This document shows, one piece after another, positions 9,584 through 18,627 of a stretch of 64,000 nt of DNA (position 1 is the first letter of the stretch; every line of letters begins with the position of its first letter). This DNA comes from Phycisphaerae bacterium (GTDB lineage: Bacteria; Planctomycetota; Phycisphaerae; Phycisphaerales; Phycisphaeraceae). The stretch is taken from assembly GCA_030425705.1 (NCBI GenBank), contig JAUHZU010000013.1:60720-124719 (forward strand), in the 5' to 3' direction. The notes beneath the pieces are model-generated. The model searched no databases and had not been told where the DNA came from. It was given only the letters and a program-made list of their open reading frames with translations. A program made the position numbers and the translations under genes.

Positions 9584-10093
9584 TTAGTTCACGGACGGCG
9601 GCTTGGTGGGCCAGGTGTTGTTGTAGGCGCGTTCGACGAGGCGCTGGAAGGTGCTGAGCAGGGCGTCGAGCCGGACGGGCCGGTTGATGACAGAGAACGC
9701 GCCGAGTTCGAGGGCCTGGTTGAGGAGGCGCTGGACCTGGCGCTGGGAGTAGCTGTTGGAGTTGACGACGACAACGGGCGGGCGGTTGGGCAGGCGTTGG
9801 AGGACCTGCATGAGCCAGATGCCGCCGCCGGCTGCGGTGGGGGTGCTGCCGGTGGCCGGGGCCTTGGGGGTGGCGAGGTCGATGATGGCGGCGTGGATCG
9901 GGTCGTTCTGGATCAGGTCCAGGGCCTGCTGGCCGGTCGAGGCGATGAGGGCGTCGACACCCATCGGCCGGAGCAGCGCGGGGAGCTGGCGGGTCCAGTG
10001 GTCGTCGGTGCGGGCGCGGTCCTCGGTGAGGAGGACGCGGAACCGGGCGTCATGGCGGTCGGACTCGGGGCTGGGCGGGCGCAGGTTGAGCAT
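9584..10093 (-). CDS. stand-alone receiver-like (CheY-like) protein
   Basis: 169 aa from the ATG at 10093 (a TTG at 10114 would add seven residues). A receiver fold is suggested by FRVLLTEDRA (acidic pocket reduced to Glu-Asp), the probable phospho-acceptor Asp in AAIIDLATPK, an alpha4 region VVVVNSNSYSQ and SVINRPVRL, where the usual conserved Lys-Pro is Arg-Pro. About 15 extra residues (PATGSTPTAAGGG) follow the acceptor site. No output domain is present. The changed pocket and missing Lys raise the possibility of a pseudo-receiver. The gene lies upstream of groS on the same strand. Confidence 0.7.
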   Translation of the reverse strand: MLNLRPPSPESDRHDARFRVLLTEDRARTDDHWTRQLPALLRPMGVDALIASTGQQALDLIQNDPIHAAIIDLATPKAPATGSTPTAAGGGIWLMQVLQRLPNRPPVVVVNSNSYSQRQVQRLLNQALELGAFSVINRPVRLDALLSTFQRLVERAYNNTWPTKPPSVN

Positions 10094-10194
10094 CGCTGGC
10101 CCGGATGGATGCAAAGCCGGGGCCAGGCGGGACCGGGGCGCATACCTCCTAAGGCATTGATAACGAGTGATTTACGGCGATGGGCGGATGCATG

Positions 10195-10244
10195 GGCACC
10201 CGCGAATCCTGCCGGAGGCGTAGGCCGGCCGGCCCGCGGGTGCC
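10195..10244. repeat. inverted repeat between bioA and the receiver gene
   Basis: Arms GGCACCCGCG (10195-10204) and CGCGGGTGCC (10235-10244) are exact complements around a 30-nt loop that contains the palindrome GGCCGGCCGGCC. It lies 18 bp past the bioA stop, so it may stabilise or end the bioA message. There is no U-tract. Confidence 0.45.
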
Positions 10245-10262
10245 GGTTTGGCAGGCGTGGGG

Positions 10263-11741
10263 TCAGAACGCCCAGCCCTGGAGGGTCTGGACCACACGGT
10301 CCAGCAGGTCGGCCAAGACGTCGTGCGGCGTGGCGGGGATGGGCATGAGGACCAGCACGTCGCCGAGCGGGCGGACGATGATGCCCTCGGCGCGGAGCTT
10401 GTCGCAGATGGCGTAGCCGGTGCGTTTGGAGAAGTCGAAGGGCTCGGCCGACCCGTCGGGGCCGAGGGTGCCCAGCTCGATACCGACCATGACGCCGCGC
10501 TGGCGGATGTCGAGCACGTGCGGGTGGCCGCGGAGGTCGTCGAGCTTGGTGCGGATAAGCTCGGCCGACCGTCGGATATGCGTGAGCAGGTCCGGGCTGC
10601 CGTGGGTGGGCCGGTCGAAGAGGTCCAGCGACGCGAGGCCCGCGGCGCAGGCGAGGGGGTTGCCGGTGTAGGTGTGGCCGTGGTAGAGGGTCTTTTTCTC
10701 GTGGAGTTCGCCGGCGAAGGCCTGCTCGATCGCGTCGGTGGTGACGGTCGCGGCGAGGGGCAGGTAGCCGGCCGAGATACCCTTGGCCAGGCAGAGGATG
10801 TCGGGTCCGGGGAAGAGTTCGTCGGTCTCTTGCTCGTAGGCGAACATCATGCCGGTGCGTCCGAAGCCGACCGCGACCTCGTCGCAGATGAGCAGCACGT
10901 TGTGCCTGCGCGCGAGCCGGCCGACCGCGTTGAGGAAGCCCGGCGGCTGGCAGACCATCCCCGCCGCGCCCTGCATCACCGGCTCGATGACGATCGCGGC
11001 GGTACGGTCGGCGTGTTGTTCGAGGTGCTTCTCGAGCGCGCCGATGCAGTGGGTGAGCAGTTGCTGTTGGAGCGCGGGGTCTTCGGAGGGCCAAAGCGCG
11101 TCGGGGACGCCGACGCTTGACGAGCGTGGGCTTCGGTTGGTTTGTTCTTGCGCGATGGCTTCCGGGGGCCGGAGCGCATCGGGCGCGGGGAAGGTGTCGA
11201 TCTCGAAGACCATCGAGACAAACGGTTTGTGGAATAGCGGGCTGTAGCCGACGGACATGGAGCCGACGGTGTCGCCGTGGTACGCGCCCTGGAGCCCGAT
11301 GAAGCGGTTCTTGCCGGGCTGCCCCATGTGGAACCAGTAGCCGACGGCCATCTTGAACGCGGCCTCGACCGCGGTCGCGCCGGCGTCGGAGAGGAACGCC
11401 TTGTTCAGCCGGTTGCCGGACGTGTTTCGGTTGATGCGTTCGATCAGCTTGGCGGTGAACTCGATGGCGGGGGGGTTGGTCAGGCCAAGCAGGGTGGAGT
11501 GCGCGACCTTGTCGAGTTGTTCGCGCACCGCCGCGTCGATCGCCGGGTGCCGGTGGCCGTGGATGTTGCACCACAGCGAGGACGTGCCGTCGATGTAGCG
11601 TTTGCCGTCGGTGTCGAAGAGGAAGGGCCCGTCGCCGCGTTCGATAACGAGCGGCGGTGCTTCGCGCCACTGCTGCATGGGTGTAAACGGGTGCCAGAGG
11701 TGGGCGTGGTCGAGCTGTTGGAGGGATCCGGTCGTGCGCAT
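10263..11741 (-). CDS. bioA: adenosylmethionine-8-amino-7-oxononanoate aminotransferase (biotin synthesis)
   Basis: 492-residue class III PLP aminotransferase that makes 7,8-diaminopelargonic acid from KAPA, with S-adenosylmethionine as amino donor. BioA-type signatures are [11 protein letters not shown] near the start, [40 protein letters not shown] and the PLP lysine in [13 protein letters not shown]. It is longer than the usual ~430 aa because of an insertion of about 40 residues around [15 protein letters not shown] before helix [12 protein letters not shown]. No other biotin gene is in the window. It is divergent from the glycosyltransferase gene, with only 41 bp between the two start codons. 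Confidence 0.92.
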   Translation of the reverse strand: MRTTGSLQQLDHAHLWHPFTPMQQWREAPPLVIERGDGPFLFDTDGKRYIDGTSSLWCNIHGHRHPAIDAAVREQLDKVAHSTLLGLTNPPAIEFTAKLIERINRNTSGNRLNKAFLSDAGATAVEAAFKMAVGYWFHMGQPGKNRFIGLQGAYHGDTVGSMSVGYSPLFHKPFVSMVFEIDTFPAPDALRPPEAIAQEQTNRSPRSSSVGVPDALWPSEDPALQQQLLTHCIGALEKHLEQHADRTAAIVIEPVMQGAAGMVCQPPGFLNAVGRLARRHNVLLICDEVAVGFGRTGMMFAYEQETDELFPGPDILCLAKGISAGYLPLAATVTTDAIEQAFAGELHEKKTLYHGHTYTGNPLACAAGLASLDLFDRPTHGSPDLLTHIRRSAELIRTKLDDLRGHPHVLDIRQRGVMVGIELGTLGPDGSAEPFDFSKRTGYAICDKLRAEGIIVRPLGDVLVLMPIPATPHDVLADLLDRVVQTLQGWAF

Positions 11742-11751
11742 CCCCGGAGGA

Positions 11752-11757
11752 TATACT
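11752..11757 (+). promoter_or_regulatory. -10-like TATACT in the bioA/glycosyltransferase divergent gap
   Basis: GATATACT lies 25 nt before the ATG of the family 2 glycosyltransferase and matches the TANACT boxes seen before other genes here. No -35 is recognisable; it falls within bioA coding sequence if present. Confidence 0.4.
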
Positions 11758-11782
11758 GGATTGTTTCGCCAAGAGCGCCGCG

Positions 11783-12472
11783 ATGAAGCTCAGTGTCGTG
11801 ATCCCGATCTACAACGAACAGGCCACCGTGGACCGCATCATCGAGCGTGTCCGGGCGGTGCCCGTGGACAAGCACCTGGTGCTGGTGGATGATGGCTCGA
11901 CCGACGGCACGCGCGACACGCTGAAGCGGTACGAAGGCGACGCCGACTGCACCGTGCTCTACCACGAGCGGAACCGCGGCAAGGGCGCGGCGCTGCGGAC
12001 CGGCTTCGCGTCGGCGGACGGCGACATCGTCCTGATCCAGGACGCCGACCTCGAGTACGACCCCAACGAATACCCCAAACTCCTCCGCCCGATCCTCGAT
12101 GGCAAGGCGGACGTCGTTTTCGGCTCGCGCTTCGCCGGCGGGCAGGCCCACCGCGTCCTCTACTTCTGGCACACGATGGGCAACCGCTTCCTGACGGTCA
12201 TGTCCAACATCTTTACCGACCTCAACCTCACCGACATGGAGACGTGCTACAAGGTCTTCACGCGCGAGGTCATCGACCAGATCGAGATCAAGGAGGACCG
12301 CTTCGGCTTCGAGCCGGAGATCACCGCGAAGGTCGCGAAGATCAAGGGCGTGCGCATCTTCGAGGTCGGCATCAGCTACGCCGGGCGGACCTACGAGGAG
12401 GGCAAGAAGATCGGCTGGCGCGACGGCGTCCGCGCGGTCTGGTGCATCCTCAAGTACAACCTCACGCGGTAG
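11783..12472 (+). CDS. family 2 glycosyltransferase, dolichol/undecaprenyl-phosphate mannosyl- or glucosyltransferase-like
   Basis: 229-residue GT-A enzyme without membrane helices, as in DPM1-like transferases that load a sugar onto a polyprenyl phosphate at the inner membrane face. Motifs are [32 protein letters not shown], the metal-binding [11 protein letters not shown], and [28 protein letters not shown] and [10 protein letters not shown] are also typical of the family. The sugar and acceptor are not deducible. It is divergent from bioA, and the next feature downstream is tRNA-Leu. Confidence 0.88.
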   Translation: MKLSVVIPIYNEQATVDRIIERVRAVPVDKHLVLVDDGSTDGTRDTLKRYEGDADCTVLYHERNRGKGAALRTGFASADGDIVLIQDADLEYDPNEYPKLLRPILDGKADVVFGSRFAGGQAHRVLYFWHTMGNRFLTVMSNIFTDLNLTDMETCYKVFTREVIDQIEIKEDRFGFEPEITAKVAKIKGVRIFEVGISYAGRTYEEGKKIGWRDGVRAVWCILKYNLTR

Positions 12473-12531
12473 CGCCTAACGCCACGCCGACGCCGGGTGT
12501 TGTGTGGCGAAACGCCCGTCCTGCCCGCTCC

Positions 12532-12560
12532 TAGACCGGGCCCGCGCCGCGGGGTACCCT
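12532..12560 (+). promoter_or_regulatory. probable promoter of tRNA-Leu
   Basis: TAGACC (12532-12537, four of six with TTGACA), a 17-nt spacer and TACCCT (12555-12560). The -10 ends 12 nt before the mature tRNA 5' end, a typical distance for a short precursor leader. Confidence 0.5.
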
Positions 12561-12572
12561 ATCCGTCCCCAC

Positions 12573-12656
12573 GGCCCTGTGGCGGAATTGGCAGACGCGG
12601 TGGATTCAAAATCCACTTCCCTAACCGGAGTGAGGGTTCGAGTCCCTCCGGGGCCA
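12573..12656 (+). tRNA. tRNA-Leu (anticodon CAA)
   Basis: 84-nt class II tRNA that reads UUG. The acceptor stem pairs GGCCCTG (12573-12579) with CGGGGCC (12649-12655), followed by discriminator A at 12656. The anticodon arm is GTGGA-TTCAAAA-TCCAC, giving anticodon CAA. The T arm is GAGGG-TTCGAGT-CCCTC. A ~15-nt variable arm lies between, as expected for leucine. CCA is not encoded. Confidence 0.96.
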
Positions 12657-12865
12657 CTTTCTGGCTTGTGCCAGGCCACCTCTAACGCAGCCGATCGCCT
12701 CACATCCTCCGGCTGCCATCCTCGGCCGGGTGAGATTTGTCTTGCGCGATGTGTTTTCTTGAACACCTTGGGCGGCTGCAGTCGTGAGACCGTGTACGGC
12801 ATGCCGATGAGGTAGAACGCGGGATTGGATGCCCCTGCTTGTTCTCAGTCGCAAAAGGAGTTGCG

Positions 12866-14275
12866 ATGCCCAGGCTGACACGTCGACGGTTTGTGGGGGT
12901 TTGCTCGGCCCATGTGGCGGCCCTTGGGCTCTACCCGGGGTGGGTTCGGGCCGCGGTCCAACCCGACGCCGGCGGGGTCACGTTTCTGATGCCGAGCGAT
13001 GGGGCGTATCCGGGCTACGCGACGCCATTCAACATGCGGATCAAGACCCGGCCCGCGGTGATCGCGGTGTGCCGGGACGAGCAAGGCGTCGCGAGCGCCG
13101 TCCGTTACGCGGTGGACCACGGCCTGCGCATCGCGGTGAAGAGCGGCGGGCACAGCTTCGAGGGCTTCTCACTGAACGATGACGGGCTGGTGGTGGACGT
13201 ATCGCTCATGGACCGCCAGCGGCTGGAAGGCGAGGCGTACTCGGCCGGTGCCGGGGTCCGGCTCGCCCAGGCCTACGACTTCCTGCTGCCGCGCGGTCGG
13301 CTGCTGCCGATGGGGTCCTGCGGCAGCGTCGGGCTCTCCGGGCTCACGCTCGGCGGGGGGTACGGCCTGTTCGCGCGGCGGTGGGGGCTGACCTGCGACC
13401 ACCTCACCGGCGTGCGGATGGTGGACGGGCGGGGTGCGGTGCGCGACTCGTGCGACGACGGGGCGCTGCTCTGGGCCTGCCGGGGCGGGGGCAACGGCAA
13501 CTTCGGCATCGTCACGGAGATGCGGTTCGAGACCCGGCCCGCGCCGGAGCGACTGCCCCGGCAGCGCATGCGCTTCCGCTCGCTCACGGCGGGCCGTGCC
13601 GCACAGCTCTGCGAGCGCTGGTTCACGCAGACCGCGCGTCTGCCCGACGACGCCTTCTCCGCGTTCGTCCTCAACGGTAGCACGCTGACCGTGCTCATCA
13701 CCTGGTTCGATCCGGGCAGCGCGGCGCAGGTCCAGCGCATCACGGAAGCGATGGCCCATGGCGCGGACTCGGTCGCCGACCCCGCGAACGAGCCGCTCGC
13801 CCGCGCGGTGCTGCGCTACTACGGCGCGGACGGCCCGCTGCACTTCAAGAACGCATCGGCCGGCTACTACCGCGGTTTCGACGACCTGCGCGGCGGCATT
13901 GAAGGCGTATTCCGGTCCGTGATCGACGGCCGGGGCATGGTCTTCCAGATCAATACGCTCGGCGGAGCGATCGACGACCCCGCCAAAGCCGCCTCCGCCG
14001 CCTACGTGCACCGCGGCCAGCCGTACCTCGGCGAGTTGCAGTGTTACTGGGAGCGGGACAGCCAGACCGAAGATCGCGTCGCCCAGGTCGCGGCCGTGCA
14101 GCGGCAGCTCCGCGACATCGGCATCGACCGGCACTACCGCAACTACCCGTCCCTGTTCTTCGAGGACTGGGCGAACGCCTACTACGGAGACGACACCTAC
14201 CGCGGGCTGCAGTGGTGTAAGAACGCCTACGACCCCGACGACCGCATCGGCCACGCGCAGAGCGTGCGGGCCTGA
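12866..14275 (+). CDS. Tat-exported FAD-linked oxidase, berberine-bridge-enzyme-like
   Basis: 469 aa. The N-terminus MPRLTRRRFVGVCSAHVAA has a twin-arginine motif (RRRF) and a hydrophobic stretch, so the folded flavoprotein is probably exported by Tat. The PCMH-type FAD domain (~50-230) includes KSGGHS with His96 and GSCGSVGLSGLTLGGGYG with Cys152. These align with the two residues that bind FAD covalently in BBE-type oxidases. The C-terminal BBE motif is YYGDDTYRGLQWCKNAYDP. Relatives oxidise sugars, alkaloids or polyketides with O2. AAAAGGAG at 12853-12860 fixes the ATG at 12866 rather than the upstream TTG. Confidence 0.9.
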   Translation: MPRLTRRRFVGVCSAHVAALGLYPGWVRAAVQPDAGGVTFLMPSDGAYPGYATPFNMRIKTRPAVIAVCRDEQGVASAVRYAVDHGLRIAVKSGGHSFEGFSLNDDGLVVDVSLMDRQRLEGEAYSAGAGVRLAQAYDFLLPRGRLLPMGSCGSVGLSGLTLGGGYGLFARRWGLTCDHLTGVRMVDGRGAVRDSCDDGALLWACRGGGNGNFGIVTEMRFETRPAPERLPRQRMRFRSLTAGRAAQLCERWFTQTARLPDDAFSAFVLNGSTLTVLITWFDPGSAAQVQRITEAMAHGADSVADPANEPLARAVLRYYGADGPLHFKNASAGYYRGFDDLRGGIEGVFRSVIDGRGMVFQINTLGGAIDDPAKAASAAYVHRGQPYLGELQCYWERDSQTEDRVAQVAAVQRQLRDIGIDRHYRNYPSLFFEDWANAYYGDDTYRGLQWCKNAYDPDDRIGHAQSVRA

Positions 14276-14315
14276 CCCCTCGCCAACAAGCGGTTGCTGT
14301 TGTTGATCCGTTGTG

Positions 14316-17114
14316 TCACACGCGACGCCGCCGACGGATGCCCAACAATGCCAGCCCAAGCAGCGCCCCGGTGCCCGGCTCGGGGATGGGGACACTGATG
14401 TCTTCCAGCGCCGTGAGCCGCAGTGTGTTGCCCACCTGTTCCACGGCGATCAGGTTCTGCCCCGACGTGCCGGTCGGCAGGGCGAGGGTATCGAAATCGA
14501 CGGTCAGCGACTGCGCGGTGACGACGTCGAAGGTCGTCCCGGCCGAGACGTCCAGCCCGGGGAGCAGGAGCACTTCGAGCGTGCCGCCGAGGTCGGCGAC
14601 GCCCTGGACGTTGAGCACGTCGAACGCGCCGGCCGCCGCGCCGGCCAGCTCGATCTGCAGCGTGCCGTCGGCGGTCTGTGTGTAGTTGCCGGTGGTCAGC
14701 GTGCCCGGCGAGTTGCCGGGGGCGAGCGTCCCGCCGCTCTGGATATCCAGGAACAGGACGCTGCCCGTGCCGGAGATCGTGTTGTCGACATTAACCAGCA
14801 GGTCGGGCGTGCCGTCGATCAGGGTGGTCAGCCGGGTGCCCGCGTCGCCGAGGTGGAGCGTGCCGCCGCCGGTGAGGGTGACGGTGCCGTCGATGAGGAC
14901 CTGGGCGCTGCCCGCGAGGGAGATAGTCTGCCGGTTGGTGATGTCGCCGCGGAGCCGCAGCCGGCCGGCGGACTGGACATTGACCTGCGCGTCGATCTCC
15001 ATCCCCACGCCGTCGAAGAGCACGTCGTTGCCGAGCACCTCGACGGTCCCGCCGGCAGAACGGAGCGAACCGCCGAAGAGGTGGGTGCCCTGGTCGATGT
15101 TGACGGTCGACCCCGCGAGGGCCTGGATCGTGCCGCCCGCGTTCTCGTAGGCCCCGTTGAGGAGGTGGAGCGTACCGCCGTTGCTGGCCTGCATCGTGCC
15201 GGTGTTGGTGAGCATGCCGGCCGCGCCGCCGTTGCCGGGGTCGATGAAGAGGATGCCCGAGCCGGGCGTGCCGTTGGGGGGGGTGTTCGCGTTAATGAGT
15301 GCGCGGTTGGTGATGAACAGGGCGTTGCGGCCGATGTGCCCCGCGCCTTGGATGGTGTTGTCCTCGTTGACGAACACGCTGTCGCTGCCAGGGACAGCGA
15401 GGATCGTGCCGTCGCCGGACGCGCCGAGCTCGACCGTGCCGCCGCCGGTGAGGGTGACGATGCCATCGATACGCAGGGCGGTGTTGGCGAAGCTGGCGAA
15501 CGCGCCGCTGCCGGCGAACTCAAGGGTGCCGGCGTTGGTGTATGTGCCCTGCTGGGTGAAGGTCAGCGCCGAGTCGTCGGCGATACGGATGGTCCCGCCG
15601 GAAGGGTTGGTCACCAGCCCATCGATCAGCCCGCCGAGGACACCGGTCTCGATCGTCCCGCCGGCGGCGTTGTTGACGACCGCGCCGGTCACCATGCCGT
15701 CACTGAGCCGCAGGGTCGAGGCACCGTCGAGCGTGATCGTGCCGCCCTCGACGTGTCCGCCGTTCGTCAGCGAGATCACCCCGCCGGTCGCGTCGATCGT
15801 CCCGCCGGTGTTGTTGAACCCGGCCGAACGGATGTTCAGCTCGGCCCCGTCGGCGGACATCGTGCCCTGGTTCTCCACCGTCCCGGCCAGGATGGTGAGG
15901 GGGGCGCCCGGCGCATCGGCGATGACCGCCGACTGGTTGATGAACGTCATGAACCCGAGCGTACCGCCGCCCCGGATCGTGTTGTCCACGTTAGTGACGG
16001 TCGGCAGGACGCCGCCCACCCCGGCGAGCACGCTCGTACCGCCCGCCGCGGGGTCGTTCAGCAGGTAGGCCCCGCCGCCGACGAGGGACGTATCGCTGTT
16101 GAACAGGAAGCTTCCGCCGTCGATCTCAACGATCGTGAGGTTGTTCAGTTCGCCGTCGAGCACGGTGGTCGTGCCGTTACCGACGATGTAGCGGGTGCTG
16201 TTGTTCACGGTGTTTTCGAGGGTCACCCCGGCGACCGCACGGACTTCGCCCAGGCCGGTCAGGCTGCCGCCGGTCAGGGTGACCTCCTGCAGCAGGACCT
16301 GCGAATCGATGCCGGCGTTCAGCGTCCCCCCGGTGTTGACCAGGGCGGTCTGCTGGATGCGCAGGGTCGCGCCGTCGACCGCCTCCATCAGGCCCATGTT
16401 GACGATGTTGTTGTCCGCGCCCGGGTCGATGACCAGCGGGGTTGTGGCGTCGGCCCGGACCACCCCGTCGGCGAGCACACGCAGCGACATCGATTCGTTG
16501 CCTACGAACCCGCCGCCGGAGAGGGTGTAGTCCTCCAGGACGAGCGTGTCGGAGAACGCCGAGGCCGTCCCGCCCGTGACGCGCGAGCCCAGCGAGTCGC
16601 CGAGGGTGATCGACCCCCCGCCGGTGAACGTGGCGGTGCCGTCGATGGTGAGGTCGGTGAAGATCGAATCGACGGCGAGCGCGTTGACGGTGATGAACCC
16701 GCCCTCGACGCTGCCGGACATGATGCCCCAGCTTCCCCCGGCCTCGATCGCGACGCCGGAGGCCAGCCCGCCGAACGTCATGTTCGACACGCGGATCGGC
16801 ACCCCCAGCGGGACCGCGACCACGGCGTTGGCGATCTCGACATCGAAGTTGAAGCCCGGCAGGTTGCTCGGGAAGCGGACCGTCTGGAAGGTCGTCCCGT
16901 TGATCTCGATCGAGCCATCGATATCCCAGTCCGGGTTGGGCACAAAGTCGGGGTCGAGCTGGACCGGGAACAGCGGGTTGAACCAGAGCCCGGCCGGTGA
17001 CCCGGTCCACTCGGCACCGATCGTGGTCTGGGCCTGGCCGGGCAGGGCGGTCCCGGCGGCCAGGGCGCAGCAGGCGGCCAACAGCGCAGCCGGGCGAGGT
17101 CGGACGATTTGCAT
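14316..17114 (-). CDS. large PEP-CTERM protein with autotransporter-like beta repeats, 932 aa
   Basis: Exported surface protein. The signal peptide covers residues 1-27 (ALLAACCALAAGTALPGQAQ). The body is almost entirely short Gly/Thr/Asn/Val-rich beta repeats such as DGTVTLTGGGTVELG and NQGTMSADGAELNI, with recurring VDNTI(R/Q/S)G blocks, typical of right-handed beta-helix or autotransporter-associated strands. It ends with a PEP-CTERM tail, IPEPGTGALLGLALLG then RRRRR. The frame stays open a further 630 nt upstream, but the ATG at 17114 has GGGGA 7 nt before it and begins the signal peptide. It is divergent from lpxB. No enzymatic motif was seen; adhesion or matrix role is inferred. Confidence 0.88.
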   Translation of the reverse strand: MQIVRPRPAALLAACCALAAGTALPGQAQTTIGAEWTGSPAGLWFNPLFPVQLDPDFVPNPDWDIDGSIEINGTTFQTVRFPSNLPGFNFDVEIANAVVAVPLGVPIRVSNMTFGGLASGVAIEAGGSWGIMSGSVEGGFITVNALAVDSIFTDLTIDGTATFTGGGSITLGDSLGSRVTGGTASAFSDTLVLEDYTLSGGGFVGNESMSLRVLADGVVRADATTPLVIDPGADNNIVNMGLMEAVDGATLRIQQTALVNTGGTLNAGIDSQVLLQEVTLTGGSLTGLGEVRAVAGVTLENTVNNSTRYIVGNGTTTVLDGELNNLTIVEIDGGSFLFNSDTSLVGGGAYLLNDPAAGGTSVLAGVGGVLPTVTNVDNTIRGGGTLGFMTFINQSAVIADAPGAPLTILAGTVENQGTMSADGAELNIRSAGFNNTGGTIDATGGVISLTNGGHVEGGTITLDGASTLRLSDGMVTGAVVNNAAGGTIETGVLGGLIDGLVTNPSGGTIRIADDSALTFTQQGTYTNAGTLEFAGSGAFASFANTALRIDGIVTLTGGGTVELGASGDGTILAVPGSDSVFVNEDNTIQGAGHIGRNALFITNRALINANTPPNGTPGSGILFIDPGNGGAAGMLTNTGTMQASNGGTLHLLNGAYENAGGTIQALAGSTVNIDQGTHLFGGSLRSAGGTVEVLGNDVLFDGVGMEIDAQVNVQSAGRLRLRGDITNRQTISLAGSAQVLIDGTVTLTGGGTLHLGDAGTRLTTLIDGTPDLLVNVDNTISGTGSVLFLDIQSGGTLAPGNSPGTLTTGNYTQTADGTLQIELAGAAAGAFDVLNVQGVADLGGTLEVLLLPGLDVSAGTTFDVVTAQSLTVDFDTLALPTGTSGQNLIAVEQVGNTLRLTALEDISVPIPEPGTGALLGLALLGIRRRRRV

Positions 17115-17222
17115 GTGATTTCCCCACTGTTTGATAGGACTTTTCTCGCTCGCCATGGTACCGCAGCACGTGTGGATTGCCAAGAGTTCTCGGACAACCC
17201 CGAGGGGGCTCGACCCAGCCGC

Positions 17223-17228
17223 TACACT
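17223..17228 (+). promoter_or_regulatory. -10-like TACACT directly upstream of lpxB
   Basis: GCTACACT ends 6 nt before the lpxB ATG, and the intervening CCCACG has no ribosome site. Same layout as trhO. No clear -35. Confidence 0.4.
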
Positions 17229-17234
17229 CCCACG

Positions 17235-18425
17235 ATGCCCGAGCCCCGCACGATCTTGTTTGCCGCGTTTGAGCCCAGCGGGGACATCCTCGCGGCCCGG
17301 CTGATGGCGGAGCTGAAGCGGCGCGAGCCGACGCTGCGGTTCGTCGCGTTCGGCGGGCCGAAGATGCAGGCGGCCGGGGCCGAGCTGCTCGAACAGACCA
17401 CCGAGCACGCGACGATCGCACTGGGCGTGCTCGGCGAGGTGCAGAACCACCGCCGTCGGCTCAAGGTGCTCGGCGAATGGCTGGCAAAAAACGACATCGC
17501 GGCGCTCGTGCCCGTCGACAGCCCGGCCGCGAACTGGTCGGTCTGCAAGCAGGCCCGCCGGCACCGGCCGAGCGCCAGGATCGTCCACCTGGTCTGCCCG
17601 CAGGTGTGGGGCTGGGCGACGTGGCGCGTGCGTCGGCTGGAACGGCTGTCGGACCGCGTACTGTGCCTGCTGCCCTTCGAGCCCGACTGGCTGGGCGAGC
17701 GCCGTGTGCCGGGCGTGTTCGTCGGCCACCCGGTGTACGAGCACGGCGGCGCACCGCCACAGCCGGTCACCGCGGAGGGGCTGCCCGTTGACGCGTCAGT
17801 CAAGCTCGCGCTGATGCCCGGCTCGCGTCGGAGCGAACTCGAGAGCAATTGGCCGACGATGCACGCGGTGTATGCACAGTTGCACGCCGAAGTGCCCGGG
17901 CTGCGCGGGGTGGTCGCGCTGCGCGACCCGGCCGACCGCGCGGTGTTCGATAAGGTCGTGGAAGAAGCGGGAGGGCTGCCCGAGGGTATCGGCGTGGTGG
18001 CCGCGCGCACGGAGGATGTGCTGGCCTGGGCGGACGTGTCCTTCGTGAAGTCGGGGACCTCGACGCTGCAGGTCGCGGCGCGCGGCGTGCCGATGGTCAC
18101 GTTCTATAACGCGAGCAAGGCGGCGTGGCACCTCGCGGGGAGGTGGCTGATCAGCACCCCGACGTTTGCGCTCCCGAACCTGATCAGCGAGTGGCAGGGC
18201 GACGGGCGGGCGGTGCCGGAGTTCATGCCGCACTTCGGCGATCCGGGGCCGCTGGCGGATGCGCTACGCCCGCTGCTGACCGACCCGGAAGCGCGAGCGG
18301 CGCAGCGGACAGCGCTGGCGCGCGTGGGGTCGGCGTTCGCCTCGGTCGATTTTGCCAACGCCTCGGCCGACGGCCTGCTGGAGGTGCTAGACCCGCCCGG
18401 CACACCGGCCCGCAACAACGGATAA
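17235..18425 (+). CDS. lpxB: lipid-A-disaccharide synthase
   Basis: 396-residue GT19 enzyme that joins UDP-2,3-diacylglucosamine and lipid X into the lipid A disaccharide at the inner membrane. Diagnostic stretches are FAAFEPSGDILAARL, RFVAFGGPKMQAAG, VHLVCPQVWGWATWRVRRL, CLLPFEPDWL, FVGHPVYE, LMPGSRRSELESNWP and WADVSFVKSGTSTLQVA. The start begins directly with the conserved N-terminal strand. This is direct evidence for lipopolysaccharide-type outer membrane chemistry. No other lpx gene is nearby. A strong hairpin follows the stop codon. Confidence 0.93.
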   Translation: MPEPRTILFAAFEPSGDILAARLMAELKRREPTLRFVAFGGPKMQAAGAELLEQTTEHATIALGVLGEVQNHRRRLKVLGEWLAKNDIAALVPVDSPAANWSVCKQARRHRPSARIVHLVCPQVWGWATWRVRRLERLSDRVLCLLPFEPDWLGERRVPGVFVGHPVYEHGGAPPQPVTAEGLPVDASVKLALMPGSRRSELESNWPTMHAVYAQLHAEVPGLRGVVALRDPADRAVFDKVVEEAGGLPEGIGVVAARTEDVLAWADVSFVKSGTSTLQVAARGVPMVTFYNASKAAWHLAGRWLISTPTFALPNLISEWQGDGRAVPEFMPHFGDPGPLADALRPLLTDPEARAAQRTALARVGSAFASVDFANASADGLLEVLDPPGTPARNNG

Positions 18426-18482
18426 CCCTCGCTGGGGACGGTTGAGCGCTGCCGAGTTTGGTTGCGATATCAGGACAAAACA

Positions 18483-18517
18483 AGAAGGACGCCCGGCTGG
18501 GCGTCCTTCTGTGTGTT
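18483..18517 (+). terminator. intrinsic terminator downstream of lpxB
   Basis: Perfect 12-bp stem (18483-18494 with 18499-18510), loop GGCT, then GTGTGTTT. On the minus strand the same stem is followed by TGTTTTGTCC, so it may also stop transcripts arriving from the histone-like gene. Confidence 0.8.
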
Positions 18518-18591
18518 TAGCTCCGCTGCGCGATTGCGGTAAGTGAGACGTAATCAGCCGCCAGTGAATCGGAGCGGCGGCTCTCGGCTCA

Positions 18592-18612
18592 GCCCCGCCG
18601 GATCGGCGGGGC
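18592..18612. repeat. perfect GC hairpin after the histone-like gene
   Basis: GCCCCGCCG and CGGCGGGGC form a 9-bp stem with a 3-nt loop 15 bp past the stop of the lysine-rich gene. No U-tract; it could protect the 3' end. Confidence 0.45.
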
Positions 18613-18627
18613 GGCGATCGGCAGGTC

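Noticed and set aside
14313..17000. 895-aa open frame on the plus strand opposite the PEP-CTERM gene
   Set aside because: Antisense frame of a GC-rich repeat gene; Asp/Arg/Val-rich noise with no domain, while the minus strand has a signal peptide and a PEP-CTERM tail.
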